DNA of 62,060 nucleotides from an uncultured Pelagibacteraceae bacterium (GTDB lineage Bacteria; Pseudomonadota; Alphaproteobacteria; Pelagibacterales; Pelagibacteraceae). The notes under the pieces were generated by a model, which did no database searches, was not told where the DNA came from, and saw only the letters and a list, made by a program, of their open reading frames with translations. Shown piece after piece: positions 13,085 to 23,300 of this stretch (position 1 is the first letter of the stretch; the number at the start of each line of letters is the position of its first letter). Location: positions 1 through 62,060 of the forward strand of contig CACBRY010000002.1 of NCBI GenBank assembly GCA_902541825.1. The letters are read 5' to 3'. Position numbers and translations under genes: made by a program.

Positions 13085-13429
13085 ATGAGTAAAATAAAGT
13101 TTGTCTTTTATTTAATCTTAGCTTTTGTTGCATACAAAGGTTTTGTTGCATTTAAAGATTTTGAGATTGGTGTTGATAATCGTGTAGCAGAAATAGAGGA
13201 GAAAGCAGGTTTTGAGAAAGAGGGTGAAGTCATTGGTCTTATGATGTACTTAGGTAATCCTCCAGAATTAACAGAACATTTGTATACGGAAAACAGATCA
13301 AAATGTTTGGAAATGAAAGAAATAGCAGAAGAAACCTCGTTTGCGTATTATGAATGTGCGAGAGTAAATGCCGTAATTAGCGGCAAAAAAATTGTGAGTA
13401 TAATTGAGGAGCTAGAAGTAATTGAATAA
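13085..13429 (+). CDS. Small membrane-anchored protein of unknown function
   Basis: 114 aa with one hydrophobic N-terminal segment (residues 5-23), then an acidic soluble part with two cysteines (KCLEM and YECAR) about 17 residues apart that could form a disulfide if periplasmic. I do not recognise a family. It follows msrB by 11 nt and is probably co-transcribed. A weakly coding-looking stretch without a start codon follows in the 94-nt gap before the next gene. Confidence 0.7.
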   Translation: MSKIKFVFYLILAFVAYKGFVAFKDFEIGVDNRVAEIEEKAGFEKEGEVIGLMMYLGNPPELTEHLYTENRSKCLEMKEIAEETSFAYYECARVNAVISGKKIVSIIEELEVIE

Positions 13430-13523
13430 TTAATAATTTAATAGATAAAACGCCAAAAGTAGATGTTATTCAGTTAAACTTAAAAGATGAAAATTAAGGT
13501 TAAATTTACTATAAATCGCTTTT

Positions 13524-15296
13524 ATGTGTAAAAATTTAAAGCACCTAATTAAAATTATATTTTTTGTCATAATCTATCAAAATTTGGCTTATTCAATTGA
13601 TATTGATGATGGTGGGGTTACTACCGCCAAACAAACTTTTACTTCAGCAAATACAACTATAACAATATCTAATTCATCTACATTAAGAAATTCACTAAAT
13701 AATATGATTAACATTAATGGACAGGATAATGGAACAGTTATTATTGAGGCCGGTTCAACTGTAGAAACGACAGGAGGTAAATCAAATCCTATTAATGGTA
13801 ATGCCGCTTCTGGCTTAACTATAACTAACAGTGGAACAATCAAATCAGCATCTTCCAAGGCTATTAATTTAACTGACGCAACAACTGGTACTACATTAAC
13901 AAATAATAGCGGTGGAGTAATTGAGGCAAACACAAACACTATCTCCATGTTTGGCGGGTCGACTGACGATGTCACTATTCATAACAATGGAATAATTTTT
14001 GCTACCGATGATGATGATGATCAGACTAATACAATTAAAAGTCATGAAGATTCTACGAACATAACTATAAATAATAATAGTGGTGGACATATTTATCATA
14101 CTTCTCAAGGTGCAGTTATCTATTTGGCGGGTGGTGCTACTTTAAATAACAGCGGAAAAATTGAAAATAAAGATGGTCCAACTGTAAATTCAATTGCTAT
14201 GTTAGGATCAACTGGAGTAACACTAAACTTAAAGGATGAGGGTATAGTTATTGGAAAGATCAATATCGCAGGCTCTGGCCACACGATAAAAGTAAACCAC
14301 GGTATGGGACGATCATATTATTATAATACTTCAGGTACAGGGACTTATGATTTAGAAGATCTTGATGGAAATATTATAGTCAAAGGCTCTGTTGGTTCAG
14401 TAGCACAAGGAGGAAATGAAATTTTAGATGAGCAACTTGGACATAAATCAATTAACTTAAGAAAATCAATTGGTAAATTTAAAAGAAGTGAACAATATTT
14501 AAATCAAGAAGATGCATGGACAGAGATGTTTACATCTTTTGAAAAAAGACAAGGAGAAAAAGAATCCTTAAGACTGGAACATAATAATTTGAGAGCTGGA
14601 GCAAACATAATTCAACCTGGGCAAAACTCAAATCAGATATTATCTATTGAAACTGGAAGACAAGAATTTGCTAAAGATCATAACATAGATCGTATTAGTT
14701 TATCAGCTGGTCTGCTGTTAGATGAAAAACAAACAAAATTTAATTCAAATTCTGAAACTTTTTTCGTAATTGGAGTTACGTTAAATAAAAGTACAAGAAG
14801 AATTCTTACAAACACAACCACTAGCGGATTTTTAGATATAGAGGATGAGTATTTTAATTATGATGCTGTTTTAGGAACTAAGTTTTTAAATTATATGATA
14901 CCTGACATTAGCTATTCCATAGGTTACAGCTTCACTCCTAAACATGAAGAAAGTCACTTTTACAAATGGGAAAAAAAGGATTTTATAAACGCATCAATAG
15001 CATTCAGCGATGAATATTTGATTTTAAATGATGATAAATCAAAATTATATTTCAATTGGCTAGCTGATTTCAGAGAAGCAATTATGGAAGAAACTCAAGA
15101 GTTTCGTGTTAACAATGTATTAGCGGAGTATCAAGCAGATGATGATTTATCAAGAGAAATTACTATCACTGCTGGATTAGATTATGAATTTCAACCTTTA
15201 GACAATAGTTTATTTTCTATAAATTTAGATGGTCTTTATTCGAGCCAAGAGACCTTTGGTGCTCAAGCAAAACTATATTACAAATCAATATTTTAA
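13524..15296 (+). CDS. Autotransporter-like outer-membrane adhesin
   Basis: 590 aa. An N-terminal signal peptide (about 1-27, cut near AYS) precedes a passenger of imperfect repeats of the type NNSGxI (TITNSGTI, LTNNSGGVIEAN, NNNSGGHIYH, LNNSGKIEN; about 90-240), the pattern of a short beta-helix. From about residue 330 come alternating hydrophobic strands typical of an autotransporter barrel, ending in the terminal aromatic KSIF. Inferred role: surface attachment. It sits 84 nt upstream of pilT, at the start of the pilus locus, with a counterpart at the far end (42779). No homologue is named because similarity is structural rather than motif-based. Confidence 0.75.
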   Translation: MCKNLKHLIKIIFFVIIYQNLAYSIDIDDGGVTTAKQTFTSANTTITISNSSTLRNSLNNMININGQDNGTVIIEAGSTVETTGGKSNPINGNAASGLTITNSGTIKSASSKAINLTDATTGTTLTNNSGGVIEANTNTISMFGGSTDDVTIHNNGIIFATDDDDDQTNTIKSHEDSTNITINNNSGGHIYHTSQGAVIYLAGGATLNNSGKIENKDGPTVNSIAMLGSTGVTLNLKDEGIVIGKINIAGSGHTIKVNHGMGRSYYYNTSGTGTYDLEDLDGNIIVKGSVGSVAQGGNEILDEQLGHKSINLRKSIGKFKRSEQYLNQEDAWTEMFTSFEKRQGEKESLRLEHNNLRAGANIIQPGQNSNQILSIETGRQEFAKDHNIDRISLSAGLLLDEKQTKFNSNSETFFVIGVTLNKSTRRILTNTTTSGFLDIEDEYFNYDAVLGTKFLNYMIPDISYSIGYSFTPKHEESHFYKWEKKDFINASIAFSDEYLILNDDKSKLYFNWLADFREAIMEETQEFRVNNVLAEYQADDDLSREITITAGLDYEFQPLDNSLFSINLDGLYSSQETFGAQAKLYYKSIF

Positions 15297-15380
15297 ATTA
15301 TATCAAACAACGACCTATTCTGGTTAATTTGATGAAACTATATTATTGTTTTTTTATAATATCTGTGAATAAATAATAAA

Positions 15381-16394
15381 ATGTTTGAAAAATTAGAAGA
15401 ATTAGCCAAAAACAATAAAAAAATTTCTGATTTTCATATTAGATCAGGCTCTCCACTTGCTTATAGACAAACTGGAGAAATCATAATGGTTAAGGATGTT
15501 GTAGTTAAACCACAGGATCTAATCGATATGATGACTACAAATTGTAATGAGCATGAAACTAAAAAATTTCAAGACACCCACGAATTAGACTCTGCTGTTA
15601 CTATAAGTGGGTTAAGATTTAGAGCTAATTTCTATAAAACTCTAAATGGTCCAGCAGCAGTTTTAAGGCGTGTAGAAAGCAAAATACCAGAGATGGGTCA
15701 ATTTGATTTGCCAGATGTTCTTTATGATATAATTGATATGCATAAAGGATTAGTATTGGTTACTGGACCAACTGGATCTGGAAAATCAACTACGCTGGCT
15801 GCAATTGTTAATGAAATCAATAAAACAAGAACTGCTAATATTATAACTGTAGAAGATCCAGTAGAATTTATTCATACTGACCAAAAAAGTATAGTTTCTC
15901 ATAGAGAAGTAGGAAAACAAACACAATCCTTTGCAAGCGCATTAAAGGCTGCTCTTAGAGAAGACCCTGATGTTATATTAGTAGGTGAGATGAGAGATTT
16001 AGAAACTGTAAGTTTAGCTTTAACTGCTGCAGAAACTGGACATTTAGTATTTGGAACACTTCATACTAGTGGAGCACCCAATACAATTAACAGAATTATT
16101 GACGTATTTCCTCCAGAGCAACAAGCTCAAATACGTGCACAATTATCAACATCTTTAAAAATGGTTGTAACTCAAAGATTATTAAAAACTAAAGATGGAC
16201 TCGGTCGAGTTGGTGCTTTTGAAGTAATGAAATGTAATGCTCCAATACAAAACTTAATCAGAGAAGCAAAAATTCATCAAATACCAAGCATCATGCAGAC
16301 TGCAGTAAAAGATGGAATGATCACGATGACAAAATCGTTGGAGAATCTAGCTCAAGCAGGAAAAATTGATGCACTCAACACCAAAGAAAATTAA
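15381..16394 (+). CDS. pilT: Type IV pilus retraction ATPase PilT
   Basis: 337-aa hexameric secretion ATPase that powers pilus retraction at the inner-membrane base. Walker A GPTGSGKST at residues 129-137, an Asp box with VEDPVEF, Walker B region EDPDVILVGEMRD, and a His box TGHLVFGTLHT. The C-terminal IQNLIREAKIHQ matches the PilT AIRNLIRE retraction motif, separating it from PilB. Its 3' end overlaps the first minor pilin gene by 26 nt. The only PilT-type gene in the window; no PilU is present. Confidence 0.96.
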   Translation: MFEKLEELAKNNKKISDFHIRSGSPLAYRQTGEIIMVKDVVVKPQDLIDMMTTNCNEHETKKFQDTHELDSAVTISGLRFRANFYKTLNGPAAVLRRVESKIPEMGQFDLPDVLYDIIDMHKGLVLVTGPTGSGKSTTLAAIVNEINKTRTANIITVEDPVEFIHTDQKSIVSHREVGKQTQSFASALKAALREDPDVILVGEMRDLETVSLALTAAETGHLVFGTLHTSGAPNTINRIIDVFPPEQQAQIRAQLSTSLKMVVTQRLLKTKDGLGRVGAFEVMKCNAPIQNLIREAKIHQIPSIMQTAVKDGMITMTKSLENLAQAGKIDALNTKEN

Positions 16395-17091
16395 AGGTTT
16401 TACAATTTTAGAGGTAATAATTGTTCTTTCACTGGTAGGAATAATTTCAGCAATAGGTATTCCACAATTTAATTCTTGGAATAAAGACAGAGTAGTAAGA
16501 GCTGAAGCAGAAAGAGTAAGAGATATAGTAACTAGTATTACCTCCCAAGTTCAAAGGGGATTATATGGATTTGGACAGTTTCAAGTAGACGTTACAGGAG
16601 CCAATGTATCTTTCAGTACTAACGGAATGTTAATGGCCAACATTGCAACAAGAGTTTTTCGAGATGGTACAGATGTATGTCTATCTGGCGATCTTGCTGA
16701 AGATTACTGGGATCATTTTGGTACTGATAGACAAAATGCAGAGGTCAGATTTTATCAAACAGATGAAATTAAAGTCGATATAACAAATGGTGTTGTATGT
16801 TTTTCGAAAGATGGTTCTTTATTTAGTGGTGGTTTAGATTTTGGTGATAACGCGGAAGTAGTTGAAACTATTTTTATTTGTTCCCGTAATACTGAAACTT
16901 GTGAGGACCCAGAAGGAGAAGGAGAGGACATCGAATTAACTGGGACAGAAGAAGGGGGTGCTCAACCAGAGGAAGCGGATGACGATGACGATGACGATGA
17001 CGACATTATTTATGTTGTTAGCTGGTCAAGATTTGGTAACGTTAAATTAGAGAAATGGAATTCAAATTCAAGTCAATGGATAGTTCAATAA
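16369..17091 (+). CDS. Minor prepilin, GspH/FimT-like, with polyaspartate tract
   Basis: About 240 aa. Class III prepilin signal MHSTPKKIKG^FTILEVIIVLSLVG with cleavage after Gly10 and Glu at mature position 5, then the pilin helix and a GspH-like globular part. Near the C-terminus is an acidic region EEADDDDDDDDD encoded by GAT/GAC repeats. The ATG at 16369 is preferred to the TTG three bases upstream used by the track. It overlaps pilT and begins a chain of four minor pilins likely to prime fibre assembly. Confidence 0.87.
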   Translation: MHSTPKKIKGFTILEVIIVLSLVGIISAIGIPQFNSWNKDRVVRAEAERVRDIVTSITSQVQRGLYGFGQFQVDVTGANVSFSTNGMLMANIATRVFRDGTDVCLSGDLAEDYWDHFGTDRQNAEVRFYQTDEIKVDITNGVVCFSKDGSLFSGGLDFGDNAEVVETIFICSRNTETCEDPEGEGEDIELTGTEEGGAQPEEADDDDDDDDDIIYVVSWSRFGNVKLEKWNSNSSQWIVQ

Positions 17092-17928
17092 ATGAAAAAT
17101 ATTAAGCAAAAAGGTCTGACTATAATAGAAGCATTGATATCAACTGCTCTGATAGGAATAGGTTTTATAGCCATATTTCAAATGGTAAATTTTTCTGTAA
17201 CTTCCATAAATACTTCTGGTGAAAGAACCAAAGCAAACTTCTTATCGTCGATGATAGCTGAGGGTTTTATCGGTTATAAAGATTCGATAGGTGGTTTGAA
17301 TAACGTAGATAAGGAAGAGATTTTTTTCAAGGATGGAAAAGCTTTTATTAATAAAGATGATGAGGACGTTAGGTGTCTCAAATTTTCAGAATATTATATG
17401 GCGCTTTCAAGAGGAAATAGGCCTCAATGCTCAACATCAACAGGGGGAGAAGAACCAGAAATGGGGGATAATCCAGGTTGGAGTAACCACGCCTATACAG
17501 CTGGAACAGTTACACCTGGATCACTAAAATTTGATAATTGTGATCAAAGAGCCGCCAGCGGTTACAACAAAGATAATTTAAAACCAATTCATGGACCAGG
17601 AGCTCAAACAGACGAAAATGTTGTAAATAATAAAGTGATCAAATGGACACGTATGTTAGGAGAAGATAGATCAATACGGTGCAAAAGCAAAAAAGATTTT
17701 AAAACTGTTGATATGTTTGAAATGTGTATTTGGGATTGTCAAATATTTAATCCTAATATTTATGATGAAGCAATGTATGTTGGAAGAATTCAAATAAACT
17801 TGAACGATGGTAAAAAAAGAAAATTTTTATATTTTCAATCAGATTATAAAATTAAAAATACTTATTCAGATTATATTTCATCAGAAGGTGATCGAGATGA
17901 TGATGAACTAGAGGGGTTCGGTGGCTAG
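17092..17928 (+). CDS. pilV: Minor prepilin, PilV-like
   Basis: 278 aa. Prepilin signal KQKG^LTIIEALISTALIGIGFIAIF with Glu5, followed by ERTKANFLSSMIAEGF, a pattern common in PilV-type minor pilins. The globular part has several cysteines (GNRPQC, KFDNC, RSIRCK, MCIWDCQ) that could form disulfides. The ATG directly abuts the previous stop and the 3' end overlaps the pilW-like gene by 8 nt. The PilV name rests on the signal and its order in a fimT-pilV-pilW-pilX-pilY1 array. Confidence 0.82.
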   Translation: MKNIKQKGLTIIEALISTALIGIGFIAIFQMVNFSVTSINTSGERTKANFLSSMIAEGFIGYKDSIGGLNNVDKEEIFFKDGKAFINKDDEDVRCLKFSEYYMALSRGNRPQCSTSTGGEEPEMGDNPGWSNHAYTAGTVTPGSLKFDNCDQRAASGYNKDNLKPIHGPGAQTDENVVNNKVIKWTRMLGEDRSIRCKSKKDFKTVDMFEMCIWDCQIFNPNIYDEAMYVGRIQINLNDGKKRKFLYFQSDYKIKNTYSDYISSEGDRDDDELEGFGG

Positions 17929-18901
17929 ATATAAAAATAATATTACTGGATTTACATTAATCGAAATTCTAATTGGAGTAGTTATTTCTGCGATTATGAT
18001 GGCAGCAATGTTTACGACCTATACTGTAGTAAGCAATTCATACAGTCAAGTAAGTGATGTAGCTGGAATAAGTAGATCAGGTAGAGACATTGTTACACTA
18101 ATGATGAGAGATATTAGATTGGCAGGCTTTAAGTATCATTATGGTACTTTTTCAAATGCAAATACAGACTATCCAAAAAGAGATTATCTTGAATTTGTGG
18201 CTGGTGATACAGAGGCAACAAGAGCAGACAGTCATGCGCCAATAATAATTTATAAGAATACATTAAATTACGCAGATATTGAGCCTGACCTTGATGCAGG
18301 AGGATCGTATGTTCAAGGGTTAGATGGAAAACATAATCCAGATGATTTTTGTTGCGATAGAATTCACATTGTTTATGGAGACTTTGTTGAAGGAGATACT
18401 GCTCAACCTTACAAAAGATATAAAATTACTTATTATGCTGTGCCGATGCAAAGAGTATCTAGCAAAGAATATGGGGTAAACGAGGAGGATCCAACAAAAT
18501 ATTACGGATTATATAGATCTAAAAGTAGTTGGATCCAACCATTGGGTGATGACACTGGTGGAGAATGGGTTCATGACTCTGAAAGTGGTGAGTGTCTAGA
18601 TTGTTATCGTGCAGAACTAGTTCGAGAATACTTAGAAGATATGGAATTTATAGCGTTAGATGAAAATGGAGTGATGGTTGAAGCTCTACCTTCAAATATG
18701 GAAAAAATAATGAGTATAAGAACAATAGATTTAAGATTAACTTTTAGATCGTCTTCACAAAAAGGATATTTCAAAAATAAAATTAATAGAATGGTAAAAT
18801 CTTTTACAGATGAGAGAACTAAACAAATTGATACCAGATTTCATAGAGACACAATTTTTCTGACTGTACATACAAGAAATATTGGAGGAGGAGATATTTA
18901 A
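17921..18901 (+). CDS. pilW: Minor prepilin, PilW-like
   Basis: 326 aa. Prepilin signal NNITG^FTLIEILIGVVISAIMMAAMFTTY with Glu5, then SDVAGISRSGRDIVTLMMRDIRLAGF, the PilW-like region in which a helix leads to a conserved RLAGF. GTG start inside the 3' end of the preceding gene. PilW proteins form part of the tip/priming complex with PilV, PilX and PilY1, and the order here is the canonical one. The stop overlaps the pilX ATG by one base. Confidence 0.87.
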   Translation: MARYKNNITGFTLIEILIGVVISAIMMAAMFTTYTVVSNSYSQVSDVAGISRSGRDIVTLMMRDIRLAGFKYHYGTFSNANTDYPKRDYLEFVAGDTEATRADSHAPIIIYKNTLNYADIEPDLDAGGSYVQGLDGKHNPDDFCCDRIHIVYGDFVEGDTAQPYKRYKITYYAVPMQRVSSKEYGVNEEDPTKYYGLYRSKSSWIQPLGDDTGGEWVHDSESGECLDCYRAELVREYLEDMEFIALDENGVMVEALPSNMEKIMSIRTIDLRLTFRSSSQKGYFKNKINRMVKSFTDERTKQIDTRFHRDTIFLTVHTRNIGGGDI

Positions 18902-19845
18902 TGAGACAAAATTCTGAAAAAGGTTTCGCTTTAGTTTTATCACTTGTCCTTTTGCTAGTGATGTCTTTGATGGGTGGAGCATTAATTGTAGTAGCCTCTG
19001 GAGATCATAAAAACAATAATACAAGTGACGAGTATCAACAAACTTTTTATGTTGCAGAAACTGCTTTAATAGAAGGTGAAAAATATATTGTTGATAATTA
19101 TTTGGGACACTGGATCTCATCCAAGGATGATTTAGTTTATGATGAAGTAGGTGATGATTTCTTTGATAGTACCTGGAGAAATAGATGTGAGCGAGAAGAC
19201 GAAGATCTTGCTAGTTGTGCCAAGAGTGATGAAGAGACAATTGAACTTACTGAGTTAAAGAATGCAAGGAAAACAAAATTTGATGATTACAGAGATAATT
19301 TAGAATTTGGAGAAATTGCAGTTAAGGATGATGCACCAATAAGTTTAGCAAGAAATGATTGGGGTAAAGGAATCATGTATAATACTGTTGAAATAGATAG
19401 GGACGACATGTCGTTATGTATGCAAAGTTTCAAAAATTTTAAAACATCAGATCCCCCAATTAAAATTGCATATGAGTTACCAGATGATCATCCAAGACTT
19501 GGAGATTTTTGGAATATTGTTGGCCCAATTGTTACAGCTAATCATTTAATTGAACTTAATACGCCTCGTTTAGGATTTTCTGCAGCAGAACAGGCAAGAG
19601 TATTAGAGCAAGAAAGGGAATATTTAAGAAGGTTTAGATATACGTTTTTTATCCAACATGTGGGGTATTCAACTTTTCGTGGAGGCACAGTTATGGGTGG
19701 GAGTGTCAGAACCGCATCAGCTGCTGATATGGCAAGACAAGGCTCAGCCTACAAAGTATATGGATGTGGTTTAATGTTTAACCGAAATATGACCAGGGTG
19801 AACATCATAGTCCCTTTGACATCAATGACTGTTATGCCATATTAA
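18901..19845 (+). CDS. pilX: Minor pilin, PilX/GspK-like
   Basis: 314 aa. N-terminus SEKG^FALVLSLVLLLVMSLMGGALIV is a prepilin signal in which mature position 5 is Leu, not Glu, as in GspK/PilX tip pseudopilins. It continues with the PilX-like SDEYQQTFYVAETALIEGEKYI. The globular domain is acidic. TAATG coupling to pilW. In characterised systems PilX works with PilY1 at the pilus tip, and pilY1 is two genes downstream here. Confidence 0.84.
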   Translation: MRQNSEKGFALVLSLVLLLVMSLMGGALIVVASGDHKNNNTSDEYQQTFYVAETALIEGEKYIVDNYLGHWISSKDDLVYDEVGDDFFDSTWRNRCEREDEDLASCAKSDEETIELTELKNARKTKFDDYRDNLEFGEIAVKDDAPISLARNDWGKGIMYNTVEIDRDDMSLCMQSFKNFKTSDPPIKIAYELPDDHPRLGDFWNIVGPIVTANHLIELNTPRLGFSAAEQARVLEQEREYLRRFRYTFFIQHVGYSTFRGGTVMGGSVRTASAADMARQGSAYKVYGCGLMFNRNMTRVNIIVPLTSMTVMPY

Positions 19846-19848
19846 CGT

Positions 19849-20361
19849 ATGATCAAAAAAATTAATTTTAAACTCTTAATATTTATATTCCTCTTATCTA
19901 CTTCATATTCAATGTCTAGCGAATGTGAATTAGAATTCGATATAGGTGATAATGTTGAAAAAATATTTAATGATATGGGTTTAGAAAAAGAAAGCATAAT
20001 TGAAGAAACTTATCTTGATTATTACGAACAAGAAACAAATTACGTGTGTCCTGATAGTGGTATGAATGGTGGGATTATGCAAGTTTATATAAAAGATAAT
20101 GAGGTAATAGGCATTAAATTTAAAAACTTCACCTATGATGAGGAGAATTTTAATGAAGATAATTTGATCTATTATTATGTTAAAAAAAATTTTAAAATCC
20201 AAGAAGTGGAAAAAATTAGCCCTATAGATACAAATGGAGGAGCTAGTTGGAAAGTAACGGGAAAATTCTACATTTATGATAAACTTTATGTGAAGGAAAA
20301 ATTAAAATTGGCAGAGGAGTTACTAATAACAAATGAAAAATTCTTTTATTCATATTTTTAA
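19849..20361 (+). CDS. Secreted orphan protein between pilX and pilY1
   Basis: 170 aa with a clear signal peptide (residues 1-23, cut near YSMSS). The mature part is acidic, with Cys near its start (SECELEF) and a second in NYVCPDSG, suggesting one disulfide, then alternating strands. I do not recognise a family. The start lies 3 nt after the pilX stop and its TAA overlaps the pilY1 ATG by one base (TAATG), so it is translated in the minor pilin-PilY1 unit. A role as a periplasmic or tip accessory of PilY1 is inferred from position only. Confidence 0.75.
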   Translation: MIKKINFKLLIFIFLLSTSYSMSSECELEFDIGDNVEKIFNDMGLEKESIIEETYLDYYEQETNYVCPDSGMNGGIMQVYIKDNEVIGIKFKNFTYDEENFNEDNLIYYYVKKNFKIQEVEKISPIDTNGGASWKVTGKFYIYDKLYVKEKLKLAEELLITNEKFFYSYF

Positions 20362-23300
20362 TGATAAATAAATTTAAAATAATTTTTATAGGCTTTTTAA
20401 TTTCACTCTTAAATATTACTGGAGTTGGAATTGCTAAACCTTTGCCACCGGGATCTGGAGCAGGAGATATTCCAGCGAATATACTTATACTTTTAGATAC
20501 TTCAGCTAGTATGAATGCAAATCCATTGGGAGGAGACACCTTAGAAGTTGTAGGCGATGTTGTTTTATTAAATAGCGGCGATGTTCTTGTTGGGCAAATG
20601 AATAATGGTGGCATCGTTAAAATGAATTATGATGATGAGGAATTTGATAGGGATTTTGGTACCAACGGATCAGTCCGTGCAAATAAAACTATTACCACTT
20701 GTGCTTTAGAGTATGGTACGAGCCAAGCTTATGGCTTTTCAACAGTTACAGCTATGGCCAAAGCATCAAATGTAAAAGATCACACGGGTGAGGCTATATA
20801 TGTTTCAGGTCCAGACGCTAAAGTAATCGGGATGGATGCAGATGGAAATTGTTTAGAAATCATATGGGGTGGTGAATTGGGTAGAACTCATTTTAAAAAA
20901 AAAGATAAGTTTCATCCTAAATCTTTAACAATCAGATCAATTGGTGGAGAGGATCACCTTCTAATTTCATCTATGGAGATATGGTGCTTTAAGTATAAAA
21001 ATCATAAAAGATGTAAAAATAATTCTTATAAACATGATTTAAAATTGTATTCAAAAAATTTGACTACTGGAACTGTTAAACAATATAACTTAAATGACAA
21101 ATATAGGCAGGCCCTTCAGCACACTACTTCAATGACCATAGATCTTAATGGAGAGTATTTATATTCATCAGCTAATGGATTTATATATAGAATAAAATTA
21201 AAAAAAGATGGTGATAATTATACTGTAGATGGAGATGTTTATAAATTTGAAAGAGCTCCAGGAAAATCAGATTATAATACAGCCTCTCAAATAGAAATTG
21301 ATCCTCAGGATACAAATGTAATGTATGTTTCAAGTGCAAACTCAAGCTCACTGCAAAAGCTAACAATTTCAAGTGATAAAAATACTTTAACACAGAGTAT
21401 TATAATTGGTGGAGCTGACGACAACAATCAAACGCCTGCTGCGGCGGCTAACGATGATGAAAGTACATTAATTAACATGTTTAGAACAAATGCCTTGTTT
21501 GTAGGAACAGATAGAGTTTGGACTGGTGGTGATAAAGTTTCTATACAGGAATATGATGTTAGCGCAGACAGAATTAAATGGGTTGATGAAATGGGATCTA
21601 GTAGATTAAGTAGGATTGACGGGGCGATCAAAGCCATAAGAGCAGTAGTGACGGACAGTTCTTTATTACAAGGCGCTCGATTTGGATTTGGTGAATGGAA
21701 TGCTGGAGAAGTAGAAGTAAAAAAAACTGGTAAGGCAAGCAGCTTATGGATAAAAAATGGTGATTATGCATGTAACTGCGAAAAGAAGAAACCAGGTGCA
21801 CCTAAGCATGTGCAATGCAACCCAAATTGCAATTATTATCAACATGGTGGATGGAAAGGCGATCATCCACTAGGAAGAACAGCTCAATGCACTAATAACT
21901 CTTGTATAAGAGTGGGTATAGATAAAAATAACTCTCAACTTATAATTAATAGACTTAACACCTTAAAACCAAAAGGTATTAGATTTGGAACTGATGCTAG
22001 AGCTTTTGCGCAACTTGCATATGGTTATTACTCTGATGATAAGGTTGTAGATAGAGAGGGTAAACAATTAGCTCCACAGAACGCATCTGAAAGAATAGAA
22101 TGCCAACAAAATTATGTAATTGTAATTGGTGATGGCGCGTGGAGAAACCATGATTATGCTGAACAAAAAATAAGAGATTTAAGACTTGAGAGAGGTGTCA
22201 AAACTTTAGTTATTGCTTATGGCAAAGATATCAGCGAAGGAGGAAAGACAAAATTCCAAGAAATTGCTATTGCAGGTACTTGCGATAGTGAAAATAGTTC
22301 TGATTGCAGAGATAGAATAGATGCTGAAACTCCTGGTGATTTATTGACTAAGTTAAAAAGTGAAATTGAAAGAATAGTGGCGAGCAGATTGTCATTTACA
22401 GCTCCATCTATTACTGCAGAATTATCTGGGGAAGAAGGTGGAAGTTTATTTCAAGCACAATTTAAATATGCATTACACGGTGAATGGGAAGGTACACTTA
22501 TAAGAAAGCATGTAAGAGAAGATGGAACAATTGTAGATGATGTGGCTGATCAACGTGTTTACGATGTTGCATCAATAATTCAGGGGCAGGCATTAAGTGA
22601 TAATAGAGATATTTGGACTGTATATGAAGGTTTAGATTATACATCAGACTATAATAATTTTACTGAAGATAAAGCTGATACCTTAAATGGACTATTTGGT
22701 CTTTTTGGTGATGTTGTTCCAAATTTTCATAACTCTTCCTCGTATTGTGGACCTAAGCTTGCAAACGTTGAAGGTTTAGATACTAACGCTGATGATATTA
22801 AAGGACTAATTAATTTTGTAAGAGGAAAAGATTATTTTGCTTACGGAGGCTGTGATAATACTAATAATGTGAGAGCATCAGTCCTTGGAGATATTTACCA
22901 TTCACAAATTATAGAAGTTGGAAGACCTAAAGCAAATACAAACTTTACATCTACACACCAAGAGGCGTACTGGAGATATATTAATAATTATGATACTTGG
23001 GCAAGAACTGTTGTTCGAGATGATGTAATGTATTTTGGTGCAAATGATGGAGCACTTCACGCAGTAAGAACTGGTACAGGAAAAATAAGATATGGTGGAG
23101 ATATTGGTCAAGAACTTTGGGCATTTGTTCCCCCATTCATTGCTGCAAAGTTACCGACTATAGTAAATGAGGGATTAAATGATGTTCTCGGGCAAGGAAG
23201 AGGAGGTACCAATGCTATCTTTGCAGTTGACGGATCGCCAGTTGTTCACGATGTTTATATAAAAGGATTTAGATTAGGTGACGCAGGAAATATTATGGAA

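Noticed and set aside
13440-13500. Short coding-looking stretch (DKTPKVDVIQLNLKDEN) before the autotransporter gene
   Set aside because: No start codon, a stop close upstream and only about 17 codons; could be a gene remnant but support is too weak.
21181-21393. Minus-strand ORFs inside pilY1 (also 21428, 22902, 23480, 24690)
   Set aside because: Shadows of a continuous 1612-codon gene.
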